From: Bacteroidota bacterium
GTDB lineage: Bacteria > Bacteroidota > Bacteroidia > Bacteroidales > P3
Reading direction: 5' to 3'
NCBI GenBank assembly: GCA_023415495.1
Contig: JAEZKK010000006.1
Location: forward strand, 124,001-188,000
DNA length: 64,000 bases
The translations under genes were made by a program, and so were the position numbers. Positions 7,244 to 15,553 of the stretch are shown here, one piece after another (position 1 is the stretch's first letter; every line of letters begins with the position of its first letter). Below the pieces are notes generated by a model. It did not search any database and was not told where the DNA came from. It saw nothing but the letters and a program-made list of their open reading frames with translations.

Positions 7244-9331
7244 ATGAAGAAAAACTATTTTATTTTAGCCCTAATCCTTATTGGCGTATTTTCTTGCAAG
7301 CCAAGACCAGAGGGAGATAAAGAAATAATTGCCAAACCAAATATCGAAGTGGTTGATGGTAAAATTACTCCAGAGGTGCTTTGGAGTTTTGGGAGAATAG
7401 GAGAGGTTGTAGTATCCCCTGATGGAGAGAAAATAATTTATACTCTAACCTATTACGATATTGACCAAAACAAGGGTAATAGCGAAATATACCTTATGAA
7501 TGCTGATGGTAGCAATGTTAAGCAATTAACAAAAACTCCTAAGAGTGAATGGAATATTATTTGGAAAAATGATAGTAAGAGGATAGCATATCTATATGCT
7601 GATGAGAAGGGAATACAGATATATGAGTTGGATATTAATAAGGGAAAGAGTATCCAAATATCAAGTTTTAAAGAGGAGGAAATAGAGGGCTTTAAGTTTT
7701 CTCCAGATGAAACAAAGATATTATATATAAGTACTGTTGCTAAGAAGGATGAATTTGCTCATTTAAAGAAAGGGCTTGATAAGAATACAGGAAGAATCAA
7801 CGAAGATTTGGCTTATAGACATTGGGACCATTGGGTAGATAATTATCCTCAACCTTTTATTGCTGATTATAATGGTAAGGAGATTAGCAATCCTATAAAT
7901 ATTTTAGAGAATACAGAGTTTGAATCTCCAATGAGACCTTGGGGAGGAATGGAGCAATTGGCTTGGAGTCCTAATTCAAAGAAGATTGCCTATACATGCA
8001 GAAAGAAAACAGGAAAGGAATATGCTTACTCTACTAATAGTGATATTTACCTTTATGATTTAGAAACAAAGATAACTGAAAACCTTAGCCAAGGGATGAT
8101 GGGATATGACCAAAACCCTGTTTTCTCTAATAATGGAGAGTTGATTGCTTGGGAAAGTATGGAAAGAGAGGGATTTGAGGCAGATAAGCAAAGGCTAATG
8201 GTGATGAATCTTAAAACAAAAGAGATTAAAGATTATTCTAAAGACTTTGACCAAAACTCAAATAAATTAATATTCTCAAAAGACGATAATAGCATTTATT
8301 TTATTTCTAATTGGCATGCAAAGGATGATATCTATCAACTAAGTCTTGATAATAATAATATTAGAAAGATTACTAATGGCAATCACGATTATACCTCAGT
8401 ACAATTAGCAAAGAATACACTAATTGGAACCAAGATGAGTATTAGCCAACCTTTGGAAATTTACTCAGTTAATCCAGAGAATGGACAAGAAAAGAATATA
8501 TCTAATGTAAATAAAGAACTATTGGACAAAGTTAAAATGGGTAAGGTAGAGGAGCGTTGGTTTAAAACCTCTGACAATAAGCAATTACATTCGTGGATAA
8601 TTTATCCTCCTGATTTCGATTCAACAAAGTCTTATCCAACCATTCTTTATTGTCAGGGAGGACCTCAATCAACCGTTTCAAGCTTCTGGTCTTATCGTTG
8701 GAATTTCCAAATAATGGCTTCACATGGATATATAGTAGTTGCTCCTAATAGAAGAGGATTGCCAGGCTTTGGACAACAGTGGAATGATGCAATCTCAGGC
8801 GATTATGGTGGTCAATGTATGAGGGATTATCTAACAGCTATTGATGAAATGTCTAAGGAGCCTTATGTTGATAAGGACAGGCTTGCAGCAGTTGGAGCAA
8901 GCTTTGGAGGATATTCAGTTTATTGGTTAGCTGGTAATCATAATAAACGATTTAAGGCATTTATTGCTCATAACGGAATGTTTAATCTTGAACAACAATT
9001 CCTTGAAACCGAAGAAATGTGGTTTGTTAACTGGGATTTAGGAGGAGCTTATTGGGATAAAAATAATAAGGCAGTTAAGCATTCTTACTCTAATTCGCCT
9101 CATCTTTTTGTTGATAAATGGGATACTCCACTAATGGTAATTCACTCAGAGTTAGATTATAGAATTGTTGCAAGCCAGGGAATGGCAGCCTATAATGCAG
9201 CTTTGATTAAGGGAGTTCCTGCTCGCTATCTTTATTTTCCTGATGAAAACCATTGGGTTTTAAAACCTCAAAACGGTATTCTATGGCAAAGAAATTTCTT
9301 CGATTGGCTTGGTATCCATCTTAGAAAATAG
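7244..9331 (+). CDS. S9 family prolyl oligopeptidase-like lipoprotein
   Basis: 695 aa. The lipobox GVFSC at residue 18 predicts a lipoprotein. Residues 40-430 form a beta-propeller with TolB/WD40-like PD repeats (EIYLMNADGSNVKQLT; VVVSPDGEKI). The C-terminal alpha/beta-hydrolase carries the catalytic triad: Ser553 in GASFGGYS, Asp638 in HSELDYRI and His670 in ENHWVL. This is the architecture of the S9 dipeptidyl/acylaminoacyl peptidases common in Bacteroidetes peptide catabolism. It has its own promoter, and the DUF3127 gene 36 bases downstream may be co-transcribed. Confidence 0.93.
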   Translation: MKKNYFILALILIGVFSCKPRPEGDKEIIAKPNIEVVDGKITPEVLWSFGRIGEVVVSPDGEKIIYTLTYYDIDQNKGNSEIYLMNADGSNVKQLTKTPKSEWNIIWKNDSKRIAYLYADEKGIQIYELDINKGKSIQISSFKEEEIEGFKFSPDETKILYISTVAKKDEFAHLKKGLDKNTGRINEDLAYRHWDHWVDNYPQPFIADYNGKEISNPINILENTEFESPMRPWGGMEQLAWSPNSKKIAYTCRKKTGKEYAYSTNSDIYLYDLETKITENLSQGMMGYDQNPVFSNNGELIAWESMEREGFEADKQRLMVMNLKTKEIKDYSKDFDQNSNKLIFSKDDNSIYFISNWHAKDDIYQLSLDNNNIRKITNGNHDYTSVQLAKNTLIGTKMSISQPLEIYSVNPENGQEKNISNVNKELLDKVKMGKVEERWFKTSDNKQLHSWIIYPPDFDSTKSYPTILYCQGGPQSTVSSFWSYRWNFQIMASHGYIVVAPNRRGLPGFGQQWNDAISGDYGGQCMRDYLTAIDEMSKEPYVDKDRLAAVGASFGGYSVYWLAGNHNKRFKAFIAHNGMFNLEQQFLETEEMWFVNWDLGGAYWDKNNKAVKHSYSNSPHLFVDKWDTPLMVIHSELDYRIVASQGMAAYNAALIKGVPARYLYFPDENHWVLKPQNGILWQRNFFDWLGIHLRK

Positions 9332-9367
9332 GAAATAAACAAATTAATAATTAAATAAATAAACAAA

Positions 9368-9787
9368 ATGGAATTAATAGGAAAATTAGTAAAGAAGCTT
9401 CCTCAAGAAACAGGACAAGGGAAGAATGGTCAATGGGTAAAAGGGGCATTTGTTGTTGAAACAGAGGAGCAATTCCCAAAGAAAGCACATTTTACCGTTT
9501 GGGGTGAAAATATGATTAGTGCTTTAGCAGCAATTAAAGAAGATGACCAAATCAAGGTTCATTTCTCGGTAGAGTCAAGAGAGTATAACGAGCGTTGGTA
9601 CACAGATTTAAGGTGTTTTAGAATTGATGCCTTCAATCCAATTACTCCAGTAGGAGCAGCACCTGCACCAGCTCAGCAACCAAGCTATCAGCCAGCTCAA
9701 CCACAACAACAACCAATCAATGAACCACCAGTAACTGGCTCATTCAATACTCAATCCCTACCAGACGAAGACGATCTTCCATTCTAA
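9368..9787 (+). CDS. DUF3127 protein: SSB-like OB fold with SSB-type acidic tip
   Basis: 139 aa. Residues 1-98 match the Bacteroidetes DUF3127 family, an OB-fold relative of single-strand binding proteins (MELIGKLVKKLPQETGQG at the start; FTVWGENM; SVESREYNERWYTDLR). A Pro/Gln/Ala-rich linker (residues 99-125) leads to the end PDEDDLPF, which imitates the DDIPF tip by which SSB recruits repair and replication proteins. It is not the canonical SSB. I infer a role at single-stranded DNA. A hairpin terminator follows. Confidence 0.85.
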   Translation: MELIGKLVKKLPQETGQGKNGQWVKGAFVVETEEQFPKKAHFTVWGENMISALAAIKEDDQIKVHFSVESREYNERWYTDLRCFRIDAFNPITPVGAAPAPAQQPSYQPAQPQQQPINEPPVTGSFNTQSLPDEDDLPF

Positions 9788-9823
9788 TCTTTAGATAAAT
9801 ATAAACAGACTTTATATCTATAA

Positions 9824-9866
9824 AAAAAGAGTAAGAAAAAATAATTTTTTCCTTACTCTTTTTTCT
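9824..9866 (+). terminator. Terminator after the DUF3127 gene
   Basis: AAAAAGAGTAAG (9824-9835) pairs with CTTACTCTTTTT (9852-9863) and runs into a T tract. Its right arm is the first unit of the 21-bp repeat that follows. Confidence 0.75.
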
Positions 9867-10018
9867 TTTTTCCTCACTCTTTTTTTCTTTTTCCTTACTC
9901 TAATTTTGAATTATCCAAATAGAATCAAATTACAGCGAAATAGAATCAAATTCCAGAAAACTAACTCTTGATTCTAAAAAAATGTAATTTGATTCTATTT
10001 TCGTAGAATCAAGAGTTA
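9851..10018. repeat. 21-bp repeat locus with inverted 15-bp cores
   Basis: A strict 21-bp phase holds for eight units. The first three start at 9851, 9872 and 9893 with CCTTACTC or CCTCACTC. In the last five, 15-bp cores start at 9920, 9941, 9962, 9983 and 10004: TAGAATCAAATTACA, the same with one change, TAACTCTTGATTCTA, TGTAATTTGATTCTA and TAGAATCAAGAGTTA. The fourth is the exact reverse complement of the first, and the fifth of the third. All start with T, end with A, and are separated by 6-base spacers. It fills the gap between two convergent genes; cores three and five form a hairpin that could also end the minus-strand gene. Confidence 0.9.
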
Positions 10019-10044
10019 GTTCTTTTAACACAAAGGTTAATTAA
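9910..10044 (+). pseudogene. Broken copy of the 56484-56723 repeat ORF
   Basis: Translated on the plus strand this gives IESNYSE, IESNSRK, LTLDSKKM, then a stop at 9985, and beyond it IFVESRVSSFNTKVN and a stop at 10044. The small ORF on the other strand at 56484-56723 gives KIESNYNEIESNYRK, LTLDSKKIESNY, IFVESRVSYLNSDVN and a stop. The two align through the terminal codon. The internal stop comes from inversion of one 15-bp core. No start codon remains here. Confidence 0.45.
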
Positions 10045-10067
10045 CAATAGGTTATAGATGCTGAAAA

Positions 10068-11294
10068 TTAAGTCCTTTTCTTGTCTATAATATATATATC
10101 TAAAATCAGCATAAGGTAAATAATAATTATCCCTTGCACTCCCATTTGTCTCTCTAACATGCTCTCAAACATTAGTGATAGAGCGATTAAGGCTATTATT
10201 GCTATTATATGGGGTTTATTGTTTTTTATTGATAGATAAGTTGGTATAATTAGCATTAATAATAGAGGAATAAGTCCTATTATTCCAATTGATAGGAGGG
10301 TTTGGAAATACTGATTATGGGCATTGAGGTATTTTTCAAAGTAAGTATTGTTTTCTTGATAAAAACTATCTAATTCTTCTTTAACATCTCCAGTCCCATA
10401 ACCTATTATAGGGCTTTTAAGGATTAGTTTATGGATATTGAGATAGATAAATTTTCTTTGATTAAAGCTGCCATTTGGAGAAATTGATGATGAGTTTGTT
10501 TTTGTTTCTATATTACTTATTCTTTGATTTAGTACATTGCTTTGAGTTTGAATAAACATTATAAGGAGATAGGAAAACAATAGGAAAATAGTCTTTCTTA
10601 TCCTTTTTTCAATTATTAGACTGTGAAATAAACTCCATAGAAACACAATTATTAGTCCAAGAAGTCCTGAACGAGAGCTAAGTAGTATTACGAAGAAAGC
10701 TAAATAGTAAAATAGAATAAACTTATAAGTTTTTCCCAGAGATTTAAAGATGTAAATCATTGCAATTAACACAAAAAGACTTAGGTAGGAGGGGTGGAAA
10801 AATGAGGAAAGTCGGATATAAGTTATATTATAGTATAAGTTCTCATCTGGAAATTCTTGAACCAAAAGTGATTTAATTAATAAAAATAAGCTGATAAAGA
10901 TTATCCCAATTGAGTAAAAATCCCAAAAGTATTTAATGTTTCGTGAGTTAATAAAGCCTTTGGGAGTAAATAGAAAAAGGGTTGGGATTATTAATAGTGG
11001 GAGTTTAATCTCTAAGTCTCTTATTCCTTCATTAAAATTATCGGAGTAAATTAAACCTAATATATACAGGAAATAGAGAATAATTGGGATTGATATATAA
11101 AGTCTAATTGAAGATGAAACTATGCTTTCTTTAATCGATAAATTATTAGTCTTTCTTGGTTTAAGAAAAAGGATTAAAATAATTATAATAGCAAATAATA
11201 GTATTGATAGAGATTTAATAAAAGCTGGTAAGCTAATGCTTAAAGCCAAAACCGTTATTCCAAAAACAAATAAACCTTCCTTTTTTATTACCAT
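10068..11294 (-). CDS. O-antigen ligase/polymerase-like membrane protein
   Basis: 408 aa, almost entirely hydrophobic helices (about ten to twelve). One large loop near residues 265-340 contains SPIIGYGTGDVKEEL and later LNAHNQYFQTLLSIGIIGL. The pattern G-x-G followed by AHN and then G-x-x-G is characteristic of the Wzy/WaaL (O-antigen ligase, Wzy_C) family, which polymerises or transfers lipid-linked glycans at the periplasmic face. It is divergent from the rfb operon, which supports a shared surface polysaccharide role. Whether it is ligase or polymerase cannot be told from the sequence. Confidence 0.82.
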   Translation of the reverse strand: MVIKKEGLFVFGITVLALSISLPAFIKSLSILLFAIIIILILFLKPRKTNNLSIKESIVSSSIRLYISIPIILYFLYILGLIYSDNFNEGIRDLEIKLPLLIIPTLFLFTPKGFINSRNIKYFWDFYSIGIIFISLFLLIKSLLVQEFPDENLYYNITYIRLSSFFHPSYLSLFVLIAMIYIFKSLGKTYKFILFYYLAFFVILLSSRSGLLGLIIVFLWSLFHSLIIEKRIRKTIFLLFSYLLIMFIQTQSNVLNQRISNIETKTNSSSISPNGSFNQRKFIYLNIHKLILKSPIIGYGTGDVKEELDSFYQENNTYFEKYLNAHNQYFQTLLSIGIIGLIPLLLMLIIPTYLSIKNNKPHIIAIIALIALSLMFESMLERQMGVQGIIIIYLMLILDIYIIDKKRT

Positions 11295-11314
11295 ATCACG
11301 AATAGAATTTAATG

Positions 11315-11322
11315 CAAATATA
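11315..11322 (-). promoter_or_regulatory. -7 element of the O-antigen ligase-like gene
   Basis: TATATTTG on the minus strand, 20 bases before the ATG at 11294. No matching -33 element is obvious. Confidence 0.5.
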
Positions 11323-11343
11323 ATACATTTTGATTTTTATATG

Positions 11344-11351
11344 TATATTTG
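11344..11351 (+). promoter_or_regulatory. -7 element of the rfb operon
   Basis: TATATTTG on the plus strand, 43 bases before the rfbF start. A TTTG at 11329-11332 is too close to be a normal -33. Confidence 0.5.
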
Positions 11352-11394
11352 TAGATTGAATTATTATCAAACTAAACTTAACTAATATAGGATT

Positions 11395-12174
11395 ATGAAG
11401 GTAGTTATATTTGCTGGAGGTATGGGAACACGTATTTCTGAGGAGTCTCATCTCAAGCCAAAACCTATGATTGAGATTGGAAACAAGCCTATTCTATGGC
11501 ATATTATGAAAATGTACTCTCACTATGGATTCAATGAATTTATAATCTGCCTTGGCTATAAGGGGCATAAAATTAAAGAGTATTTCCTTAACTATTTTCT
11601 TTATAATTCCGATGTTAGTATCGATTTAAAAACTAACGAAATTGAAATACATAAAACTTTAAGCGACGATTTTAAGGTAACTTTGGTCGAAACAGGACTT
11701 AACACCAAAACAGCTGGAAGATTGCAAAGAGTAGAAAAATACATAGGTAATGAAACATTTATGCTTACTTATGGGGATGGTGTTTCAGATATAAACCTAA
11801 AGGAATTATTGGCTTATCATAAGAAAAGAAATAAGATAGCAACTGTAACGGCTGTTCAGCCAGAGGGTAAGTTTGGAGGGATGGATATTAACGAGGAGGA
11901 TACTGTTACAATGTTTAAGGAGAAACCTAAGGGAGATGGAACATGGATTAATGGAGGTTTCTTTGTCCTGGAACCAGAGGTCTTTAAATATCTAAAGGGA
12001 GATATGAAAGATATTATGTGGGAGGATTCTCCATTGGAAAATCTTGCTATGGATGAGGAGCTTGTTTCTTATAAACATAATGGATATTGGCGTTGTATGG
12101 ACGCACTTAGAGATAAAACAGAACTTGAAGAAGCATGGCAAACCAATAATGCTCCTTGGAAAACTTGGGAATAA
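11395..12174 (+). CDS. rfbF: Glucose-1-phosphate cytidylyltransferase
   Basis: Makes CDP-glucose from CTP and glucose 1-phosphate, the first step towards CDP-linked deoxysugars. 259 aa, the usual length. The nucleotidyltransferase signature FAGGMGTRISEES, then KPKPMIEIGNKPILWHIM, LTYGDGVSD (metal-binding Asp) and WINGGFFVLEPEVF are all present and typical of RfbF. It is the first gene of a tight operon, its stop codon overlapping the rfbG start (TAATG). Confidence 0.95.
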   Translation: MKVVIFAGGMGTRISEESHLKPKPMIEIGNKPILWHIMKMYSHYGFNEFIICLGYKGHKIKEYFLNYFLYNSDVSIDLKTNEIEIHKTLSDDFKVTLVETGLNTKTAGRLQRVEKYIGNETFMLTYGDGVSDINLKELLAYHKKRNKIATVTAVQPEGKFGGMDINEEDTVTMFKEKPKGDGTWINGGFFVLEPEVFKYLKGDMKDIMWEDSPLENLAMDEELVSYKHNGYWRCMDALRDKTELEEAWQTNNAPWKTWE

Positions 12175-13253
12175 TGAATTATTTAGAAGTATTCAGAAAT
12201 AAGAAAGTATTTATTACTGGCCATACAGGATTTAAAGGTTCATGGTTAGTTAGGATACTTGCAAGTTATGGAGCTGAGATTTATGGATATTCTCTCCAAC
12301 CAATAACCAATCCTAATCTATACACTGAGCTAAGAATTGAAAAGCTATGTCGTAGAAGTGTAATTGCTGATATTAGAGATAGAGAGAGAATGGAATATGA
12401 GTTTAAGAATTCTGATTGCGACTATGTATTTCATCTTGCTGCTCAGCCAATAGTAAGGACTTCTTACGAGATGCCTTGCGATACTTTTGATACTAATCTA
12501 ATGGGTACAACAAATCTATTAGAGGCTATTAGGAAATATGGGAAGAAAGGCTTGATAGGAGTGTTTATTACTACCGATAAGGTCTATAATAATATTGAAA
12601 AAGAATATTCATATAAGGAGGACGACCCTTTAGGAGGTTATGATCCTTATTCTGCAAGTAAGGCATGCTGTGAATTGGCAATTGATTCATATAGACGTAG
12701 CTTTTTTAATCCAAAGGATTTCGAAACACATGGGATAAAGATTATAAGCCTTAGGGCAGGGAATGTAATTGGAGGAGGAGATTGGGCTAAGGATAGATTA
12801 ATCCCAGATATTGCAAGAGCTTTATCTTATAAAAAAGAAATTATTATTAGAAATCCTGATTCAACTCGACCTTGGCAACATGTGTTTGAGCCACTTTCTG
12901 CATATCTTTACTTTGCATATTTATTAAATGAGAAAGATAGATTTATTTCTTCTCTTAATATAGGACCAAGAGAAAATGATAATATTAAGGTAGAGGATAT
13001 GGTAAAGATGTCATTGGATATTTGGAAAGAGGGAAGCTATAAAGTAGAAAAGTTAAATAATCAACCACATGAGGCAGGATTATTGTCATTGAATATTGAA
13101 AAAGCAGAGAGCTTGGGATGGAGACCAAAATGGGATGCAAAAACAGCATTAGAAAAAACCTTGTCTTGGTATAATGAGTTTTATACTAATTCAAATAATA
13201 TTGAAAGTTTTAGTCTGAAACAAATAGAAGATTTTTTCAGTAATAAAAATTAG
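12174..13253 (+). CDS. rfbG: CDP-glucose 4,6-dehydratase
   Basis: An SDR-family enzyme that converts CDP-glucose to CDP-4-keto-6-deoxyglucose. 359 aa from the ATG at 12174, which overlaps the rfbF stop by one base; an upstream in-frame ATG at 12156 would overlap rfbF by 19 bases and is not preferred. NAD-binding TGHTGFKGSWL is near the N-terminus; the catalytic Thr and Tyr lie in ITTDKVYNN and YDPYSASKACCE. The substrate-loop NVIGGGDWAKDRLIPD is a close match to known RfbG proteins. Confidence 0.95.
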   Translation: MNYLEVFRNKKVFITGHTGFKGSWLVRILASYGAEIYGYSLQPITNPNLYTELRIEKLCRRSVIADIRDRERMEYEFKNSDCDYVFHLAAQPIVRTSYEMPCDTFDTNLMGTTNLLEAIRKYGKKGLIGVFITTDKVYNNIEKEYSYKEDDPLGGYDPYSASKACCELAIDSYRRSFFNPKDFETHGIKIISLRAGNVIGGGDWAKDRLIPDIARALSYKKEIIIRNPDSTRPWQHVFEPLSAYLYFAYLLNEKDRFISSLNIGPRENDNIKVEDMVKMSLDIWKEGSYKVEKLNNQPHEAGLLSLNIEKAESLGWRPKWDAKTALEKTLSWYNEFYTNSNNIESFSLKQIEDFFSNKN

Positions 13254-13257
13254 AAAG

Positions 13258-14619
13258 ATGAGTGAAAAGTCAGAATTAATTAAAGAAGAGATTTTTAAAT
13301 TAGTTGAGGAGTATTATAAGGAGGAGTTTGGTAACTCAACTCCATATAAAGAAGGTGATCCTATTTCTTATGGAGGAAGAGTTTTTGATGAAAAGGAATT
13401 AATAAATTTAGTTGATTCATCTTTGGAGTTCTGGCTAACCTCTGGTAGGTATTGCGAGGAATTAGAAAAGAGAATTGCTAATTATATTGGCGTTAAACAT
13501 GCTCTTCTTGTCAATTCAGGTTCATCTGCCAATTTACTTTCTATTGCAGCCTTGTTTTCAGATAGTTTAGAAGAAAGGAGGATGAATAGGGGGGATGAGG
13601 TTATCACTGTTGCTGCAGGTTTTCCAACTACTGTTACCCCAATTATCCAATATGGTTGTATCCCTGTTTTTGTTGATGTAGTTCTTGGAGAATATAATAT
13701 TGATATTAGAGAATTAGAAAAAGCATTAAGTAACAAAACCAAGGCAGTTATGATTGCTCATACTCTTGGAAATCCATTTTCTTTGCAAGAGGTTAGAGAG
13801 TTTTGCGATAAACACTCTCTTTGGTTGATTGAGGATAATTGTGATGCTTTTGGAAGTGAGTATTATTATAATAGGAAATGGGTAAAGACTGGGAGTGTGG
13901 GAGATATTGGAACATCGAGTTTCTATCCTGCACATCATATAACAATGGGTGAGGGTGGAGCAGTTTATACAAATAATCCAAAATTAAATAGAATATTACT
14001 TAGTCTTAGAGATTGGGGAAGAGATTGCTATTGCTCATCAGGAGAGGATAATAGTTGTGGAAATCGCTTTACTCAAACCTTTGGACAATTGCCTTTAGGT
14101 TATGACCACAAATACGTTTATTCCCATTTTGGATATAATCTTAAGGTTACCGAGATGCAAGCCTCAATAGGTTTGGCTCAAATCGAAAAGGTTGATGATT
14201 TTACAAAACAAAGAAGAGATAATTTTGATTATCTATATTCGGAGTTTAAAAAGGCAAACGCGGAAAAGTATTTAATACTACCTAATAAGACAGAGAATTC
14301 AAATCCGTCATGGTTTGGTTTTGTTATTAGTGTAAAACAAGACTCTCCATTTTCAAGAGTAGATATCACTAAATACTTGGAAAAAAACAAAATACAAACC
14401 AGAGTATTATTCGCAGGTAATATTATTAAACATCCATGTTTTGACTCTATGAGAAAAGAAAAACAAGAAGGGAAAGAGCCTTATAGAGTGATTGGGGAAT
14501 TGCCAAATACGGAATTTATTATGAATAATAGTTTTTGGATTGGAGTATATCCTGGAATGACTAAAGAGAAACTTAATTATATGATTAAACATATTATCAC
14601 CTACTTAGAAAAATACTAA
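13258..14619 (+). CDS. rfbH: CDP-4-keto-6-deoxyglucose 3-dehydrase (E1)
   Basis: A PMP-dependent [2Fe-2S] enzyme of the DegT fold that removes the 3-hydroxyl of CDP-4-keto-6-deoxyglucose. 453 aa. The Schiff-base lysine of ordinary DegT aminotransferases is replaced by histidine in PAHHITMGEGG (residues 224-234), the hallmark of E1 dehydrases. Iron-sulfur ligands are offered by Cys257, Cys259 and Cys267 (DCYCSSGEDNSC) with an earlier Cys, probably Cys195. It sits four bases after rfbG. The enzyme needs a reductase partner, and none is encoded nearby. Confidence 0.95.
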   Translation: MSEKSELIKEEIFKLVEEYYKEEFGNSTPYKEGDPISYGGRVFDEKELINLVDSSLEFWLTSGRYCEELEKRIANYIGVKHALLVNSGSSANLLSIAALFSDSLEERRMNRGDEVITVAAGFPTTVTPIIQYGCIPVFVDVVLGEYNIDIRELEKALSNKTKAVMIAHTLGNPFSLQEVREFCDKHSLWLIEDNCDAFGSEYYYNRKWVKTGSVGDIGTSSFYPAHHITMGEGGAVYTNNPKLNRILLSLRDWGRDCYCSSGEDNSCGNRFTQTFGQLPLGYDHKYVYSHFGYNLKVTEMQASIGLAQIEKVDDFTKQRRDNFDYLYSEFKKANAEKYLILPNKTENSNPSWFGFVISVKQDSPFSRVDITKYLEKNKIQTRVLFAGNIIKHPCFDSMRKEKQEGKEPYRVIGELPNTEFIMNNSFWIGVYPGMTKEKLNYMIKHIITYLEKY

Positions 14620-14620
14620 A

Positions 14621-15550
14621 ATGAAGAAAATTAGCATAGTTACTCCTTGTTATAATGAAGAGGAAAATATCAGTATCCTTTATAAGGAAGTAAAGAGACA
14701 GTTCAGTAATTTGCCTCAATATGAATATGAACATATCTTTATTGATAATTCTTCAACTGATAATACAGTAGGAGTCCTTAAGGAATTTGCAAAGACAGAC
14801 AAAAACCTGAAAATAATAGTTAATTCAAGGAATTTTGGGCATATACGTTCTCCATATTATGCAATGTTGCAAGCTGATGGGGATGCAGTAATCAGTCTTG
14901 TGTCTGACCTCCAAGACCCACCATATTTAATTCCTGAATTTATTAAGAAATGGGAAGAAGGATATAAAATAGTTGTAGGGGTGAAGACAAATAGCGAGGA
15001 AAGCAAATTGTTTTTTAGATTGAGAAAGGCATATTATAATTTAGTTACTAAACTTTCGGAAGTTGAATTAATTAAAAACTATACTGGATTTGGAATCTAT
15101 GATAAACAAGTAATTCAAGAGCTACGAAACGTAAAGGATAATTATCCATACTTTAGAGGATTGATTTGTGAAGTGGGTTTTGAGAAAGCAATTATTGAAT
15201 ATAAACAACCTGCAAGAAAAAGAGGTATTACAAAGAATAATTTCTTTACTCTCTATGATATAGCTATGTTAGGTATAACTTCCCATTCCAAGGTTCCTCT
15301 TAGGCTTGCTGCTATGTTTGGTTTCCTAATGGCAATTCTAAGTTTTCTTGCCGCAGTAGTTTATTTTATTATGAAGATTATATATTGGGACTCTATGCCA
15401 TTAGGTCAAGCTCCACTTGTAATTGGTTTATTCTTCTTTTCTTCAATTCAGCTTTTCTTTATTGGAATCATAGGAGAATATATTGGTAATATTCATACTC
15501 ACGTAATGAATCGCCCTTTAGTTGTAGAAAAAGAAAGAATTAATTTTTAA
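14621..15550 (+). CDS. Family 2 glycosyltransferase, polyprenyl-phosphate type
   Basis: 309 aa. The GT2 domain opens with ISIVTPCYNEEENI and carries the acidic metal site SDLQDPP; two transmembrane helices occupy residues about 225-290. This layout matches GtrB/DPM1-like enzymes that charge undecaprenyl phosphate with a sugar on the cytoplasmic face. It begins one base after the rfbH stop and is followed three bases on by a GT-C transferase. The likely division of labour is that this enzyme makes the lipid-linked donor that the GT-C protein uses outside. The sugar is unknown. Confidence 0.88.
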   Translation: MKKISIVTPCYNEEENISILYKEVKRQFSNLPQYEYEHIFIDNSSTDNTVGVLKEFAKTDKNLKIIVNSRNFGHIRSPYYAMLQADGDAVISLVSDLQDPPYLIPEFIKKWEEGYKIVVGVKTNSEESKLFFRLRKAYYNLVTKLSEVELIKNYTGFGIYDKQVIQELRNVKDNYPYFRGLICEVGFEKAIIEYKQPARKRGITKNNFFTLYDIAMLGITSHSKVPLRLAAMFGFLMAILSFLAAVVYFIMKIIYWDSMPLGQAPLVIGLFFFSSIQLFFIGIIGEYIGNIHTHVMNRPLVVEKERINF

Positions 15551-15553
15551 TAT

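Noticed and set aside
11122..11385. 87-codon plus-strand ORF across the O-antigen ligase start
   Set aside because: It is mostly antisense to the ligase-like gene and covers both promoters.
12156..12173. Earlier ATG for rfbG
   Set aside because: It would overlap rfbF by 19 bases; the TAATG junction at 12172-12176 is the better start.
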